From Gordius sp. MW1 (Eukaryota; Nematomorpha; Gordioida; Gordea; Gordiidae): 64,000 nucleotides of DNA. Position 1 is the stretch's first letter; every line of letters starts with the position of its first letter. Below are positions 50,101-52,678 of this stretch, in pieces. The notes below the pieces were generated by a model. The model searched no databases. It saw only the letters and a program-made list of their open reading frames with translations, and was not told the DNA's origin. The DNA is taken from assembly GCA_964036665.1 (NCBI GenBank), contig OZ038530.1, positions 6,338,501-6,402,500 on the forward strand, read 5' to 3'. The position numbers were made by a program, and so were the translations under genes.

Positions 50101-50472
50101 TTATAATTTTGACATTGTCCAGGCAAAATATCAAAGTTTTCTAAAAGCAAAGTGCCCCTAATCTTATGAACCATAATACTGACATTCGCTGAGGAATATG
50201 GCATTTTAAGGAGATTTTTAATATTCTATATTAAAGGCGAGATGTAAATTATTGCTTACTATAGCATCTGATATAATATCAACTTCTCCTAAATGTTCAA
50301 TGTTTTGATGAGCCATTTTAAAACTAGTTAAGTTAATTTTAAAACAAAGTACAAATTACCTTCTTAAATAATTTCTTAGGGTTGAAGAAGTAAATGAAGC
50401 ATCTTGTAAATTAATGCATTTTTTATTTTTTACAGCCTCCTCCAAATCTTTATCTTCGTATTTTGATATCAT
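4936..50472 (-). CDS. EDRF1: EDRF1 orthologue, 19-exon gene spanning about 45.5 kb
   Basis: Minus-strand exons, in order: 50360-50472, 50260-50323, 50079-50225, 49980-50042, 49864-49940, 49529-49827, 49224-49500, 48060-49185, 47809-48004, 34266-34568, 32875-33141, 32594-32811, 32359-32437, 32122-32288, 22596-22808, 17612-17789, 5343-5476, 5170-5198, 4936-5104. All junctions are GT-AG, phases agree, and the sum is 4,119 nt (about 1,372 aa). From memory of the animal EDRF1 family, matches run from the N-terminal part (IISDAINIKNLLKMPYS, LPIFGGGKYPAVSLRLR) through GLDYWLDNLMCNVPELMMCY and EGHTYWLFKG to C-terminal TPR-like helices. Human EDRF1 is linked to globin gene activation; the role in an invertebrate is unknown. 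In-frame TAA lies 18 nt before the chosen ATG. Least certain are exons 17-19. Confidence 0.85.
5170..5198 (-). CDS. EDRF1: EDRF1 candidate 29-nt mini-exon 18
   Basis: It is flanked by a strong acceptor TTATTTTACAG and a donor AAAA/GTAATC. It joins phase 0 to phase 2 and so reconciles exons 17 and 19. It encodes about nine residues (ASNKCHNKQ). It is needed only in one of two splice models, so it may not be real. Confidence 0.35.
5343..5476 (-). CDS. EDRF1: EDRF1 exon 17
   Basis: Phase 1 entry. The encoded LQSMKLILTTS matches the conserved LLLQSIKLLSS-like helix near the C-terminus of animal EDRF1. The proposed donor is CCAA/GTATCG (phase 0); extending to 5,323 gives donor GAAG/GTTAGT (phase 1). 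Between exon 16 and this exon about 40 residues of the vertebrate protein have no counterpart, so an exon may be missing or the region is shorter here. Confidence 0.6.
5510..6319. other. EDRF1 intron 16, no element recognised
   Basis: AT-rich intronic sequence. I find no coding region, inverted ends or family-A modules here. Confidence 0.5.
6320..6700 (+). repeat. Short family-A copy with G-rich head
   Basis: It starts with GGGCCTTCGGCCATCGTGGG (near a C(UUCG)G tetraloop hairpin), then about 90 nt of almost pure G/A with many GGG runs. Next come the TATTTGCTATGCAATTTGTG box, a CTATCCGGGTATCAAACC remnant and GCGAGCCCATAAATTGCG. It is much shorter than the other copies because most modules are missing. 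The G-rich stretch could form G-quadruplexes. Confidence 0.65.
6857..6990 (+). repeat. Partial copy of the 350-bp repeat core
   Basis: GTAGCTGGCATTGGAATTAG and the following GGGGGCAATAATAATCTAGG resemble the core of the repeats at 3,355 and 9,020. The right end reads CCTTGGCTAGGCCCAT, the inverse of GGGCCTAGCCAG, so this copy looks like a small element with inverted ends. Confidence 0.5.
6991..7847. other. Intronic sequence with purine-rich imperfect repeats
   Basis: At 7,200-7,510 there are recurring GAAGAGCAACTGGCG-like and AACAACTGGCGCA-like phrases (7,310, 7,424, 7,460) suggesting a degenerate internally repetitive element. No coding region is supported. Confidence 0.4.
7848..8012 (-). 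CDS. Unassigned candidate exon within EDRF1 intron 16
   Basis: A 165-nt open segment lies between a possible acceptor (GGAGTAG) and a strong donor (A/GTATGT). It is phase 1 in and phase 1 out, so it could be a cassette between EDRF1 exons 16 and 17 without shifting the frame. The peptide is basic (for example YPRYMQYRLMLGF) and I do not recognise it as the missing EDRF1 segment. It may instead be a chance frame. Confidence 0.25.
8411..8856. mobile_element. Non-autonomous DNA element (MITE)
   Basis: The left end TAGACTAGATAGACTGCTCA is inverted at the right end (ATGAGCAGTCTATCTAGTCT). The flanks GGCATACAT at 8,402-8,410 and 8,857-8,865 look like a 9-bp target duplication. There is no open frame. 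The superfamily is not assignable from the ends alone. Confidence 0.65.
8931..9280 (+). repeat. 350-bp dispersed repeat, copy 2
   Basis: It is nearly identical to 3,268-3,615. Differences are scattered substitutions. The sequence after the shared 3' border differs between the copies for about 130 bp before the next family-A block starts. Confidence 0.75.
9420..9860 (+). repeat. Family-A modular repeat block
   Basis: Three modules carry GGCCAATGG...CATTGG, then CTCTCCGGGATTCGAACCC with CATCAGTAGAGGCATTGGC, ending in GCATAGGGTAATAATCAATG. The G-rich head and the right-hand CCCATAAATTGCATAG box are absent, so this copy is truncated at both ends. Confidence 0.65.
11995..12215 (-). mobile_element. 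tRNA-derived insertion in hAT copy 1
   Basis: This 221-bp piece is missing from hAT copy 2, which shows the empty site. It is flanked by a 14-bp direct duplication, ATCATCATAGGTAT, at 11,981-11,994 and 12,216-12,229. It carries a tRNA-Leu-like head and has inverted arms TAAAGTTAGTTTCCAATAAT and its complement near its two ends. The long duplication fits L1-type target-primed insertion; the inverted arms do not belong to ordinary SINEs. Confidence 0.8.
12109..12192 (-). pseudogene. tRNA-Leu(CAA)-like sequence
   Basis: Minus strand: D-arm GGCGAGCGGTCTAAGGC, anticodon stem-loop CCAGA-CTCAAGT-TTTGG giving anticodon CAA, a long variable arm (GTCCTCGAATGAGGGC) and a perfect T-stem GTGGG/CCCAC. A 3' CCA follows at 12,106-12,108, as in a reverse-transcribed mature tRNA. 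The 5' acceptor strand GGTAGTT does not pair with TCTGACA, so it is unlikely to work as a tRNA. Confidence 0.8.
13442..15978 (-). mobile_element. hAT transposon, copy 2, inverted relative to copy 1
   Basis: It has the same termini as copy 1 (TAGGGCTGCACCGATATC and its inverse) and the same internal sequence in opposite orientation, without the tRNA-derived insertion. The flanking 8-mers ATCTAAAC (left) and TACATAAG (right) do not match, unlike copy 1. The right flank runs straight into another hAT relic. The mismatch suggests a rearrangement after insertion, or loss of one flank. Confidence 0.88.
13560..15541 (-). pseudogene. hAT transposase (BED-finger type), copy 2, broken
   Basis: It shares all domains with copy 1: BED finger with intact VCTIDNC, then ADLFTYWGIKKNSVHLIVRD and DEPTRWNSSYL, and a dimerisation segment SIPSESIFSITGDI at 13,600-13,720. 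The frame between the first ORF and the ADLFTYW segment is shifted, and there are stop codons near 14,322 and in the poly-T after LLFMKK. Comparing the copies separates shared from private lesions. Confidence 0.85.
15979..17459 (+). pseudogene. Second hAT transposase relic, 5'-truncated
   Basis: Segments in order: DQGSNMVNA followed by MDCTSHLLNTVLRNVFN, the ETRWTSRLDMFESILKEY box, and the C-terminal TTSERNFSVAGRTLEER dimerisation motif near 17,100. Stops and frameshifts lie between the parts. The 3' end has CGGATCGGATCGGAT subterminal repeats and finishes at AAAACCTCTAG, which looks like a hAT terminus. No matching left terminus is present; the relic begins exactly at the border of hAT copy 2. 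Confidence 0.75.
17612..17789 (-). CDS. EDRF1: EDRF1 exon 16
   Basis: Acceptor TATTAG, donor ACAA/GTATTA, phase 0 to 1, 59 codons. It encodes HPLALANIYYDKAVSIYSKQ and then SSLRVEIQRLSFYKHITFEF, which follows the vertebrate pattern of a TPR-like helix pair (VLADLHYSKAAKLF, then LLRVQLERVAFAEF). It sits alone between two large transposon-filled introns. Confidence 0.85.
17838..18260. mobile_element. GC-rich hAT-type MITE
   Basis: The termini CAGAGACCAGATTTG and CAAATCTGACCTCTG are inverted with few mismatches. The flanks AAATATAT and ATATATAT match at seven of eight positions. Subterminal CCCGGCCCGGCCC and GGGCGGGC tracts are strikingly GC-rich against the AT-rich background. It is 423 bp, non-coding, and lies about 50 bp from EDRF1 exon 16. 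Confidence 0.7.
18262..20150 (-). repeat. Family-A modular repeat blocks, reverse orientation
   Basis: There are two heads in one stretch: a 5' head GGGCCTTCGGCCCTCGTGGG at about 18,278, and the same head inverted (CCCACGAGGGCCGAAGGCCC) at about 18,868. Then TTAATTGCTATGCAATTTAT and GGCTCG, a degenerate tRNA-like segment (CTTTGTGACCTGGAGG, GAGTTCAATCCCGGG), two units with GGGTTCGAATCCCGGAGAG, and at least six reverse modules with TGACCATTGGCC. It is the longest block in the window. Confidence 0.7.
20590..20920 (+). repeat. Transposon-derived segment with ATGT microsatellite
   Basis: After a C homopolymer and the microsatellite come GGAAAACTACCAGACCGATT and then CGGTCGAGTAGTTTTCGAGA. These two phrases are familiar from 5' regions of LINE-like repeats in invertebrates. 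Open frames here are created by the microsatellite and are not genes. Confidence 0.45.
20614..20665. repeat. (TATG)13 microsatellite
   Basis: Thirteen perfect tetranucleotide units, preceded by an 11-nt C run. It encodes runs of Tyr/Val/Cys/Met or His/Thr/Tyr/Ile in the frames that cross it, which are artefacts. Confidence 0.95.
21123..21993. mobile_element. Foldback element with long inverted arms
   Basis: The left arm begins CATGGGCGTACCCAGGTTTT and the right arm ends with the complement at 21,974-21,993. Further inside, CTATCCAAAAAATTTCCTGC (left) pairs with GCAGGAAAATTTTTGGATAG (right). The interior holds several GGGGGGGC/GCCCCCCC tracts and GCCGCGCCCC-like phrases. A related piece recurs at 55,861-56,003. 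No coding sequence is seen. Confidence 0.65.
22050..22435. repeat. Tandem duplication of a 194-bp unit
   Basis: The unit starting AAATAAACTATATGCGTATC occurs at about 22,053 and again at about 22,247. The second copy lacks a few bases (ACCAGGCGCAAT against GGCGCGAT). It belongs to the element that ends at 22,556. Confidence 0.8.
22527..22574. repeat. Element terminus followed by an AT microsatellite
   Basis: ACGTTTGCCGGGTCAGCTAG followed by (TA)n. I associate this terminal phrase with a widespread invertebrate retroelement end followed by a simple repeat, but cannot assign the family. It sits about 20 bp from the EDRF1 exon 15 donor. Confidence 0.5.
22596..22808 (-). CDS. EDRF1: EDRF1 exon 15
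   Basis: Acceptor TTTTAATAG, donor AAGAAG/GTAATA, phase 0 to 0, 71 codons. It encodes NEEILSCLRCANELL and HLSKIASLYYDTGTAYFEKT, TPR-like helices aligning with the vertebrate segment around KSLKYCDV and RAATIHHRLASMYHS. It follows exon 14 (phase 0) across a 9.3-kb intron and precedes exon 16 across 4.8 kb. Confidence 0.85.
22809..23924. other. EDRF1 intron 14, 3' part, no element recognised
   Basis: AT-rich non-coding sequence between exon 15 and the 3'-truncated RTE copy. I see no terminal repeats or coding region. Confidence 0.5.
23925..25500 (-). pseudogene. RTE-like LINE, 3'-truncated copy
   Basis: Minus strand from about 25,500. AP-endonuclease N-terminal part at 25,383-25,183 (NVRGLANPLKLNELIA, VLSLTET, RCRDGVGFYV), middle part at 24,872-24,615 (HKAIQRMTWVHPNGRLSYAL), and the linker before the reverse transcriptase at 24,209-24,012 (VQRKVRISEEKANSHTLAEY). 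It ends abruptly at 23,925, just after the segment that in the sister copy reads DQIPADLCKAGG. Loss of the 3' end is unusual for LINEs, which normally lose the 5' end. Confidence 0.8.
27801..28371. mobile_element. hAT-type MITE inside the RTE
   Basis: The termini TAGAGTCCTGCA and TGCAGGGCTCTA are inverted. The flanks GCAGGAAG (27,793-27,800) and GCAGGAAC (28,372-28,379) match at seven of eight bases. Subterminal GGGTCGGGTT-type repeats lie at both ends. It is 571 bp, non-coding, and splits the RTE reverse-transcriptase ORF. Confidence 0.82.
28739..29906. mobile_element. hAT-type MITE inside the RTE catalytic motif
   Basis: The ends TAGTGTTTCGATCTCG and CGGTTTTTCCGCATCACTA are imperfectly inverted. 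A perfect 8-bp duplication, ACGATATC, lies at 28,731-28,738 and 29,907-29,914. Both ends are packed with CTCGTCTCGTCTCG repeats; the 1.1-kb middle is AT-rich and non-coding. It inserted exactly within the codons of the FADD motif. A related end starts at 50,848. Confidence 0.9.
30845..31521. mobile_element. 677-bp insertion flanked by a 34-bp direct repeat
   Basis: A 34-bp sequence beginning CCACTAATGATAAACCAGA occurs at 30,811-30,844 and 31,488-31,521 with one mismatch. Removing one copy plus the insert joins two zinc-finger-like parts of the RTE C-terminus. Inside are G-rich imperfect repeats (GAGGGTAAAAAATA), then at 31,216-31,332 a tandem duplication containing TGCTCGAAACCACGG and CACTCTGCTAAATGCCCGG. 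The duplication is unusually long for an ordinary target site. Confidence 0.55.
32122..32288 (-). CDS. EDRF1: EDRF1 exon 14
   Basis: Acceptor TACAAAG, donor CCTCAG/GTAATC, phase 1 to 0. It encodes GLRDVKSNAKNVGDGEVMI and SGQVNWQMMDINRLIAQYIK; the VNW box aligns with the vertebrate SVNWELSTTYF segment. The intron before it is 70 nt; the one after it is 9,313 nt and holds both RTE copies. Confidence 0.85.
32359..32437 (-). CDS. EDRF1: EDRF1 exon 13
   Basis: 79 nt, acceptor GAACAG, donor GATG/GTAAGT, phase 0 to 1. It encodes ALELLRGAQSLIHVLCKQVV, continuing FFYYE from exon 12 into a helix that aligns with the vertebrate YYNKAIDYYLKALRSLG. Confidence 0.85.
32594..32811 (-). CDS. EDRF1: EDRF1 exon 12
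   Basis: Acceptor CCCCCGCAG, donor CGAA/GTATGC, phase 1 to 0. It encodes KTFRELGDHVNCVLLICNKS, which matches the vertebrate NFESIEDATNAALLLCNTGR pattern, and ends REKFFYYE. The intron before it is 63 nt. Confidence 0.88.
32875..33141 (-). CDS. EDRF1: EDRF1 exon 11
   Basis: Acceptor AAATACAG, donor CATA/GTAATG, phase 1 to 1. It encodes LSWIFQLSPDLDKNLLAAGL and KKLANLKNETANHYFQKALA, aligning with the vertebrate FAWATDLSTDLESQL and RMGNIRNEIGVFYMNQAAA. It begins the TPR-like C-terminal half. Confidence 0.88.
33142..34265. other. EDRF1 intron 10 (1,124 bp)
   Basis: AT-rich, without terminal repeats, modules or recognisable coding sequence. An open minus-strand frame at 33,482-33,709 has no splice context I trust and no recognisable motif. 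Confidence 0.6.
34266..34568 (-). CDS. EDRF1: EDRF1 exon 10
   Basis: Acceptor GGCTCTTTTAG, donor ACAAA/GTAATG, phase 1 to 1. It encodes a low-complexity SPSSPPTSSHKDDDDD stretch and then MLEDFNYMSPRDVKIIRAAK, which matches the vertebrate HLEEFNYQTKEDQEIL segment. The N-terminal part of the exon is not clearly conserved. The upstream intron is the 13.2-kb one. Confidence 0.82.
34936..37007 (+). pseudogene. hAT transposase of the intron-9 element, broken
   Basis: From ATG 34,936 the BED finger reads LPWQKYEKYFLLV, then CKMC, then SSNLKRHL, and is cut by the family-A insertion at about 35,140 before its last His. The frame is met again at 36,611-36,825 (DEEVEGGLEDDILSQFF) and, shifted, at 36,834-37,007, where SSAPVERVFSIANAVLTAK is the hAT dimerisation motif. 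One stop (TAA) interrupts after KRSCL. Most of the catalytic core is missing. Confidence 0.8.
35140..36485 (-). repeat. Family-A block inserted in the hAT element, reverse orientation
   Basis: It is a full-looking copy. It starts AATTGCTATGCAATTTATGG, then GTCCGTCCGTCCACC, the degenerate tRNA-like GCGCCAGCTTTCTGACC part, units with GGTTCGAATCCCGG, and reverse modules with TGACCATTGGCC. It ends with the G-rich head in complement and CCCACGAGGGCCGAAGGCCC, then GAGTTTATAT. Because it interrupts a known ORF, its two ends mark the family's true borders. Confidence 0.8.
37023..37380 (+). repeat. Left partial LTR, hybrid of two LTR subtypes
   Basis: The first 260 bp match the 3' LTR at 46,773 (AGCACAAGGATACAGCAAAA, AAATTACGACTTGGCCC). 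From about 37,285 on (GAACTGTCAGATAAGGATTC) it matches the other subtype at 40,895 and 41,463. It breaks off at GTTTCAAGG and is joined through AAAC to the end of an inverted LTR. Confidence 0.75.
37384..38140 (-). repeat. LTR, subtype 2, minus orientation
   Basis: It reads TGTCATATCC...CTAACA on the minus strand (757 bp). It contains a TATATAAG box and AATAAAGC downstream. It is followed on its plus-strand right by the purine tract complement CCTCCCTTTTTTC, so it is a 3' LTR of a minus-oriented element half. Confidence 0.8.
38710..39057 (-). CDS. Tandem CCHC-knuckle ORF of the LTR element, copy 1
   Basis: A 115-aa frame beginning at GTG. It has two spaced knuckles, CKVCWEYSSHRTWQC and CYICDERGTHRWQTC, both C-x2-C-x5-H-x4-C, then a basic stretch (GRKCTNRGIKRRWTREK) and an acidic tail. 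CCHC knuckles normally lie in Gag, but this ORF lies 3' of integrase. No ATG starts the frame before the knuckles, so it may be expressed by splicing. The product is probably nucleic-acid binding; the function is unknown. Confidence 0.6.
   Translation of the reverse strand: MHCKVCWEYSSHRTWQCRYWADVQMEGIICYICDERGTHRWQTCPWRSRGRKCTNRGIKRRWTREKVEKAKREDNFKSIGTQTEGETQTKSKPPTNIWEEIEERLKNFKLEEMKE
39173..39894 (-). pseudogene. Integrase core and C-terminal domain, copy 1
   Basis: It reads WDRIHLDFFEFMGRVYFIVV and later SDGGPAFISRNFKEFC and HPSSNGQAERMVGIVKGW, so the D, D and E of the DDE triad are visible. It ends with a GDKVWVKMYQGQYKWEKG chromodomain-like or SH3-like tail. It is cut at GAGGCATGT at the inversion point. 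At this cut it preserves four bases (AACC in sense) that are missing in the third copy. Confidence 0.85.
39954..40301 (+). CDS. Tandem CCHC-knuckle ORF of the LTR element, copy 2
   Basis: Identical in protein to the copy at 38,710-39,057 but inverted, sharing the palindrome centred near 39,895. Immediately upstream, GA/GTAAGAAATG and TTTTATTATAG enclose 27 nt that look like a miniature intron in front of the first knuckle. Confidence 0.6.
   Translation: MHCKVCWEYSSHRTWQCRYWADVQMEGIICYICDERGTHRWQTCPWRSRGRKCTNRGIKRRWTREKVEKAKREDNFKSIGTQTEGETQTKSKPPTNIWEEIEERLKNFKLEEMKE
40690..40805. repeat. 26-bp minisatellite in the LTR element 3' region
   Basis: The unit CACTTGTTCCACCCACCTG plus 7 nt is present about four times, plus a divergent unit with ATCTGTTTCACCCACCTG. 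It recurs in all four halves: about three units at 38,220-38,320, four at 42,310-42,430 and 46,570-46,690. Copy number therefore varies between otherwise near-identical halves. Confidence 0.85.
40883..40894 (+). promoter_or_regulatory. Polypurine tract
   Basis: AAAAAAGGGAGG abuts the LTR start TGTCATATCC at 40,895, the expected site of plus-strand priming. Confidence 0.8.
40895..41458 (+). repeat. LTR, subtype 2, plus orientation, 3'-truncated
   Basis: It runs from TGTCATATCC through a TATATAAG box at 41,273-41,280 and breaks at CGCCTGTTATAC, then AAAC, then the end of an inverted LTR. The missing part is about 190 bp. Confidence 0.8.
41463..42219 (-). repeat. LTR, subtype 2, minus orientation
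   Basis: Same length (757 bp) and nearly the same sequence as 37,384-38,140. It starts the second minus-oriented half, again next to the polypurine tract complement and a G homopolymer (about 22 nt at 42,247-42,268). Confidence 0.8.
42823..43170 (-). CDS. Tandem CCHC-knuckle ORF of the LTR element, copy 3
   Basis: It differs from the other copies at the last residue (MKD instead of MKE, with TTAATCC replacing TTACTCC past the end). Both C-x2-C-x5-H-x4-C knuckles are intact. Confidence 0.6.
   Translation of the reverse strand: MHCKVCWEYSSHRTWQCRYWADVQMEGIICYICDERGTHRWQTCPWRSRGRKCTNRGIKRRWTREKVEKAKREDNFKSIGTQTEGETQTKSKPPTNIWEEIEERLKNFKLEEMKD
43288..43986 (-). pseudogene. Integrase core and C-terminal domain, copy 2
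   Basis: Same as copy 1 except for ECMGKVYF in place of EFMGRVYF near the start. It is cut at MPPKEKR, where the orientation flips into the RNase H segment, so it lacks the zinc-binding N-terminus. Confidence 0.85.
43988..45003 (+). pseudogene. RT thumb, RNase H and integrase zinc domain of the LTR element
   Basis: It begins inside the reverse transcriptase connection (FLGLVNYYHKYIPRFAA). RNase H follows with IHIVVDASQEAIGGALLQ, SVIEKEALAVVYGLVKCREY and YTDHKPLVSLF. Then the integrase HHCC zinc domain: H and H in LHRGHQGIVKMKRWAREYAW and C..C in CRSCEAC. The frame then hits TAA directly after the last Cys, because four bases present in the integrase copy at 39,880 are missing here. The upstream gag-protease-RT region does not exist in the window. 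Confidence 0.88.
45004..45710 (+). pseudogene. Integrase core and C-terminal domain, copy 3
   Basis: It carries WDRIHLDFFECMGKVYF, SDGGPAFISRNF and HPSSNGQAERMVGIVK with the three acidic residues of the DDE triad, then GDKVWVKMYQGQYKWEKG and the basic end DQLRKR. It is out of frame with the zinc domain just upstream. Followed by poly-A and a (TA)n tract. Confidence 0.85.
45830..46177 (+). CDS. Tandem CCHC-knuckle ORF of the LTR element, copy 4
   Basis: It lies 120 bp 3' of the integrase end in its natural context: integrase, AT-rich linker, GA/GTAAGAAATG...TTATTATAG, knuckle ORF, 26-bp minisatellite, polypurine tract, 3' LTR. The position corresponds to an env or accessory gene, but the two CCHC knuckles make it Gag-nucleocapsid-like. 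No signal peptide or membrane segment is visible. Confidence 0.62.
   Translation: MHCKVCWEYSSHRTWQCRYWADVQMEGIICYICDERGTHRWQTCPWRSRGRKCTNRGIKRRWTREKVEKAKREDNFKSIGTQTEGETQTKSKPPTNIWEEIEERLKNFKLEEMKE
46761..46772 (+). promoter_or_regulatory. Polypurine tract of the 3' LTR
   Basis: AAAAAAGGGAGG lies directly before TGTCATATCC, identical to the tract at 40,883. Confidence 0.8.
46773..47541 (+). repeat. 3' LTR, subtype 1, complete
   Basis: 769 bp, TGTCATATCC to ATACAACA. It has a TATAAAAG box at 47,159-47,166 and AATAAA at 47,431-47,436. The first 260 bp match the left end of the composite; the remainder is strongly diverged from subtype 2. The 5-bp flank CTTTA follows. Confidence 0.85.
47809..48004 (-). 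CDS. EDRF1: EDRF1 exon 9
   Basis: Acceptor CGATTAAG, donor TACG/GTAAAA, phase 0 to 1. It encodes SRALLLEKSFSIYAFLTNLA and CCKFGRASKYLKMCLTCY, matching the vertebrate LKSSKAYYVLSDAAMSLQKYGRA pattern (first TPR-like pair). The joined exon 8/9 boundary reads CVAEGLQ, as in the vertebrate VLEGLK. Confidence 0.88.
48060..49185 (-). CDS. EDRF1: EDRF1 exon 8 (largest exon)
   Basis: 1,126 nt, phase 2 to 0. It holds the strongest family signature: GLDYWLDNLMCNVPELMMCY, VKKYEMFKTEEIP, LARNILSFIRMKC, EGHTYWLFKG and DDVVKLYDLSSLVE, followed by VAFLLYRVALNMKS. The last third is a less conserved, lysine-rich linker (TDKKVKNKAQRKRKDW, DKKVKGKCGKKSGKD) where vertebrates have an acidic linker. No stop interrupts the exon. 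Confidence 0.93.
49224..49500 (-). CDS. EDRF1: EDRF1 exon 7
   Basis: Acceptor TTTTCAG, donor CTCAG/GTACTT, phase 1 to 2. It encodes YLWKFEDLRMLIHSDLPIFG and GGKYPAVSLRLR, the near-invariant segment before the GLDYWLDN box. Introns on both sides are 28 and 38 nt. Confidence 0.92.
49529..49827 (-). CDS. EDRF1: EDRF1 exon 6
   Basis: Acceptor ATGAATAG, donor TCAA/GTATAT, phase 2 to 1. It encodes KSRPMVERANGALKDNLWEN and EWPFQRLMIESKAGVKHKP, a region that is poorly conserved in the family. It is accepted because it is open, phase-matched on both sides and has canonical sites. Confidence 0.78.
49864..49940 (-). CDS. EDRF1: EDRF1 exon 5
   Basis: 77 nt, phase 0 to 2, acceptor TATAATAG, donor TTGG/GTAAAT. 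It encodes KKDMLSPDELEEIDYDTLLV. Flanking introns are 39 and 36 nt. Confidence 0.75.
49980..50042 (-). CDS. EDRF1: EDRF1 exon 4
   Basis: 63 nt, phase 0 to 0, acceptor TGAAAAAG, donor GAACAG/GTTTTA. It encodes VWENFQNFVVEQLFKEVEQ, corresponding to the vertebrate W-LKEFYQRLIDQKW helix. Confidence 0.78.
50079..50225 (-). CDS. EDRF1: EDRF1 exon 3
   Basis: 147 nt, phase 0 to 0, acceptor AATATAG, donor AATAAA/GTAAAT. It encodes NIKNLLKMPYSSANVSIMVH and KIRGTLLLENFDI, a very close match to the vertebrate NIKKLLKIPYSKSHVSMAVH and RTLLLDELDI segments. Confidence 0.92.
50260..50323 (-). CDS. EDRF1: EDRF1 exon 2
   Basis: 64 nt, phase 2 to 0, acceptor TTAACTAG, donor CTATA/GTAAGC. It encodes SFKMAHQNIEHLGEVDIISD, matching the vertebrate SFGMAYDFIDSVGNDVDVVS. 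Introns are 36 and 34 nt. Confidence 0.9.
50360..50472 (-). CDS. EDRF1: EDRF1 exon 1
   Basis: The ATG at 50,472 is followed by 37 codons (ISKYEDKDLEEAVKNKKCIN and so on) and donor AGAAG/GTAATT, phase 2. TAA lies 18 nt upstream in frame, so this is the first possible Met unless another exon lies further upstream; vertebrate EDRF1 has about 45 more residues before the matching KY position. Confidence 0.75.
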
Positions 50473-50847
50473 GTTAACCGGCGATTACGTAAATCATTTT
50501 TTTGTTAGATGCTACCAGCTCATCAATATTTAGCTTGCCATATGATATTATACATATACATCTAAGTCTGATTTTAGTTGTGGATTAATATAAAAGCAAG
50601 TTTGAAGATATGTGTTTCGTATTTGTAGTTTGATAAACAATTAATTCTATTATTTTATTTACCATAAGAAAAGATATGTGCATTCATGCTCTATTATCGT
50701 GCTAGCAAAACTATCAAGAAATCACTTTGAATATATTTTAAATTAAATTTAAAAAATTTGTGATATATTTGGGTCTTGTAATTTATTTTTCCGTTCAACA
50801 AATTACCAACGGCAATATAATTATAAATTTTTGAAAGGCATCATTTA
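50473..50847. other. Region upstream of EDRF1
   Basis: AT-rich 375 bp between the EDRF1 start codon and a MITE-like end. It should contain the promoter and 5' UTR. I see no TATA box or initiator I can defend. Confidence 0.4.
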
Positions 50848-51190
50848 GTGATGCGGAAAAATCGAGAGAATTTTCGCTTTCAAAACAAGACGAGAATTTA
50901 CCAGATATTGAGACGAGAATTCTATGTCGAGACGAGACGATAGGAGATTTTTTCGGCAAGATCTTGGCTTTTTAATAATCGTTTGATTTTAGTGTATTAA
51001 TTATTTCAATTTGCATGATTTGCCTTTAAGATGTTAAATTTAAATTAAATATATTTAATATTAAAAAACACCAAAGTAAAATGAATCATGTTCAAAATAA
51101 CGACAGTTCATAATACTGACAGCCTAACAAATTAGACATTAAATCTAAAATTAAAATTAGCAAAAAATATATGAACATATGTTTAAACAA
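50848..51190 (+). mobile_element. One end of a CTCG-rich hAT MITE
   Basis: TAGTGATGCGGAAAAATCGA, with repeated GAGACGAGA, matches the inverted right end of the MITE at 28,739-29,906. I could not find the opposite end, so the element is truncated or extends into the minisatellite region. Confidence 0.6.
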
Positions 51191-51199
51191 ATAATTGTA

Positions 51200-51690
51200 T
51201 ATAATAGTATATATAGAATTATATATAAGCAATTACTACATATTTAATATAATATATTATACACTAAATTATATAATTAATAAATACAAATTATTTGGTA
51301 TAGGGTGGTATATAATTAAGTGTATATAATAAAATATATGTAATTATTTAAAAGCAATTCATACATACTTAATATATTAAATACTAAATTATATAATTAG
51401 AAAATTCAAATTAGTTTGTTATAGGGTAGTATATAGTTAATATAATAAATATATGTGATTATATAAAAGCAATTTATACATATTTAATATATTCAATACT
51501 AGATTATATAATTAATAAATACAAGTTAGTCTGGTAAAGGGTCGTATATAATTAAGTGTATATAATAAAATATATGTAGTAATATAAAAGCAATTTATAC
51601 ATACTCAATATATTAAATACTAAATTATATAACTAATATACGTAGTTTGGTATAGGGTTGTGTATAATTAAGCAATATATAATAAATTTA
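51200..51690. repeat. Minisatellite, about four units of ~120 bp
   Basis: Units carry AAGCAATTTATACATA, CTAAATTATATAATTAATAA, GTTTGGTATAGGGT and TATAATTAAGTGTATATAAT. The AAGCAATT box recurs at about 51,227, 51,352, 51,467 and 51,588 (spacings 125, 115 and 121). Confidence 0.85.
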
Positions 51691-52318
51691 TCATATAAAG
51701 AATATCATCCGAGTGCTATCTCATGCCTTTAGATTGTTTACAAGTTGATTAATGGAATATTTAGAATGATAATTGATATTTGAGAGGATAATCTCAGCTT
51801 AAACATATAAGAGATTTGCTAAAGTTTTTTTTGTACTTTAATAGAAAACATATTAAATTTTAAGAGGGCAATCTCTTTAGCCATTAGATTAAATAGAAAT
51901 CATACATACAATTTATGATGCTATATAACTTAATTAGATCCTTAAAGATTGTAAAGGGATCATTCCTAAATATGATTAGTATCAATGTGCATGTGATGAG
52001 ATAAGCTTTTGTATTTAGTTTTTGCTATTATTTTAAAGCAAATTTATTTATACCTGAATCACTAACTATATCTATTTTATTTTTATCCACCTCAACTAAT
52101 GTTTACTTATTGATGTACTGTTATATTGATATATAAGATGATTGATGGATGAAACTCTTACCCCAATTTTTTCATTTAATGCTTACAAAAGAGCCTAGAA
52201 AAAAATGCTTTAAAATCTTGTTCTTGTTTTAAAAAGATCTAATTAGAAAATGTTATAGCTGGTTGTGAAAATCTGGTAACTATCAATAACTTTTTAAGAA
52301 TGTAAAAAATTTTATTTT

Positions 52319-52415
52319 TTACCAAACTTAATTTCAAGAAATAAGAAACACTAAACAAATTTATAATAAATTAATTCAAGAAATAAGAAACACTAAACAA
52401 ATTTATAATAAATTA
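52319..52415. repeat. Tandem duplication of a ~45-bp unit
   Basis: TTCAAGAAATAAGAAACACT plus AAACAAATTTATAATAAATT occurs twice in immediate succession. Confidence 0.85.
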
Positions 52416-52678
52416 ATAATATGCCATAGACTCTGAAGCTGTTGAAGGGCAAGAGGCAGTAAAACATTTGTAATAAGATTTGTTGGGGCCTCTTTTGACT
52501 TGTCATATATAGGTATGAGGAGTAATACAAGATTAATCCTCCTTTTTGGGGCCTAAGATATTCTGGGGAAGCCACTAGGTTAATAAATATAAACTAGATG
52601 AATCTTAGATATAAATACATATTTTGTGAAGATAATGAAATAAATAAAAAACTAGGTAGTATAAATATCAAAAAATAC

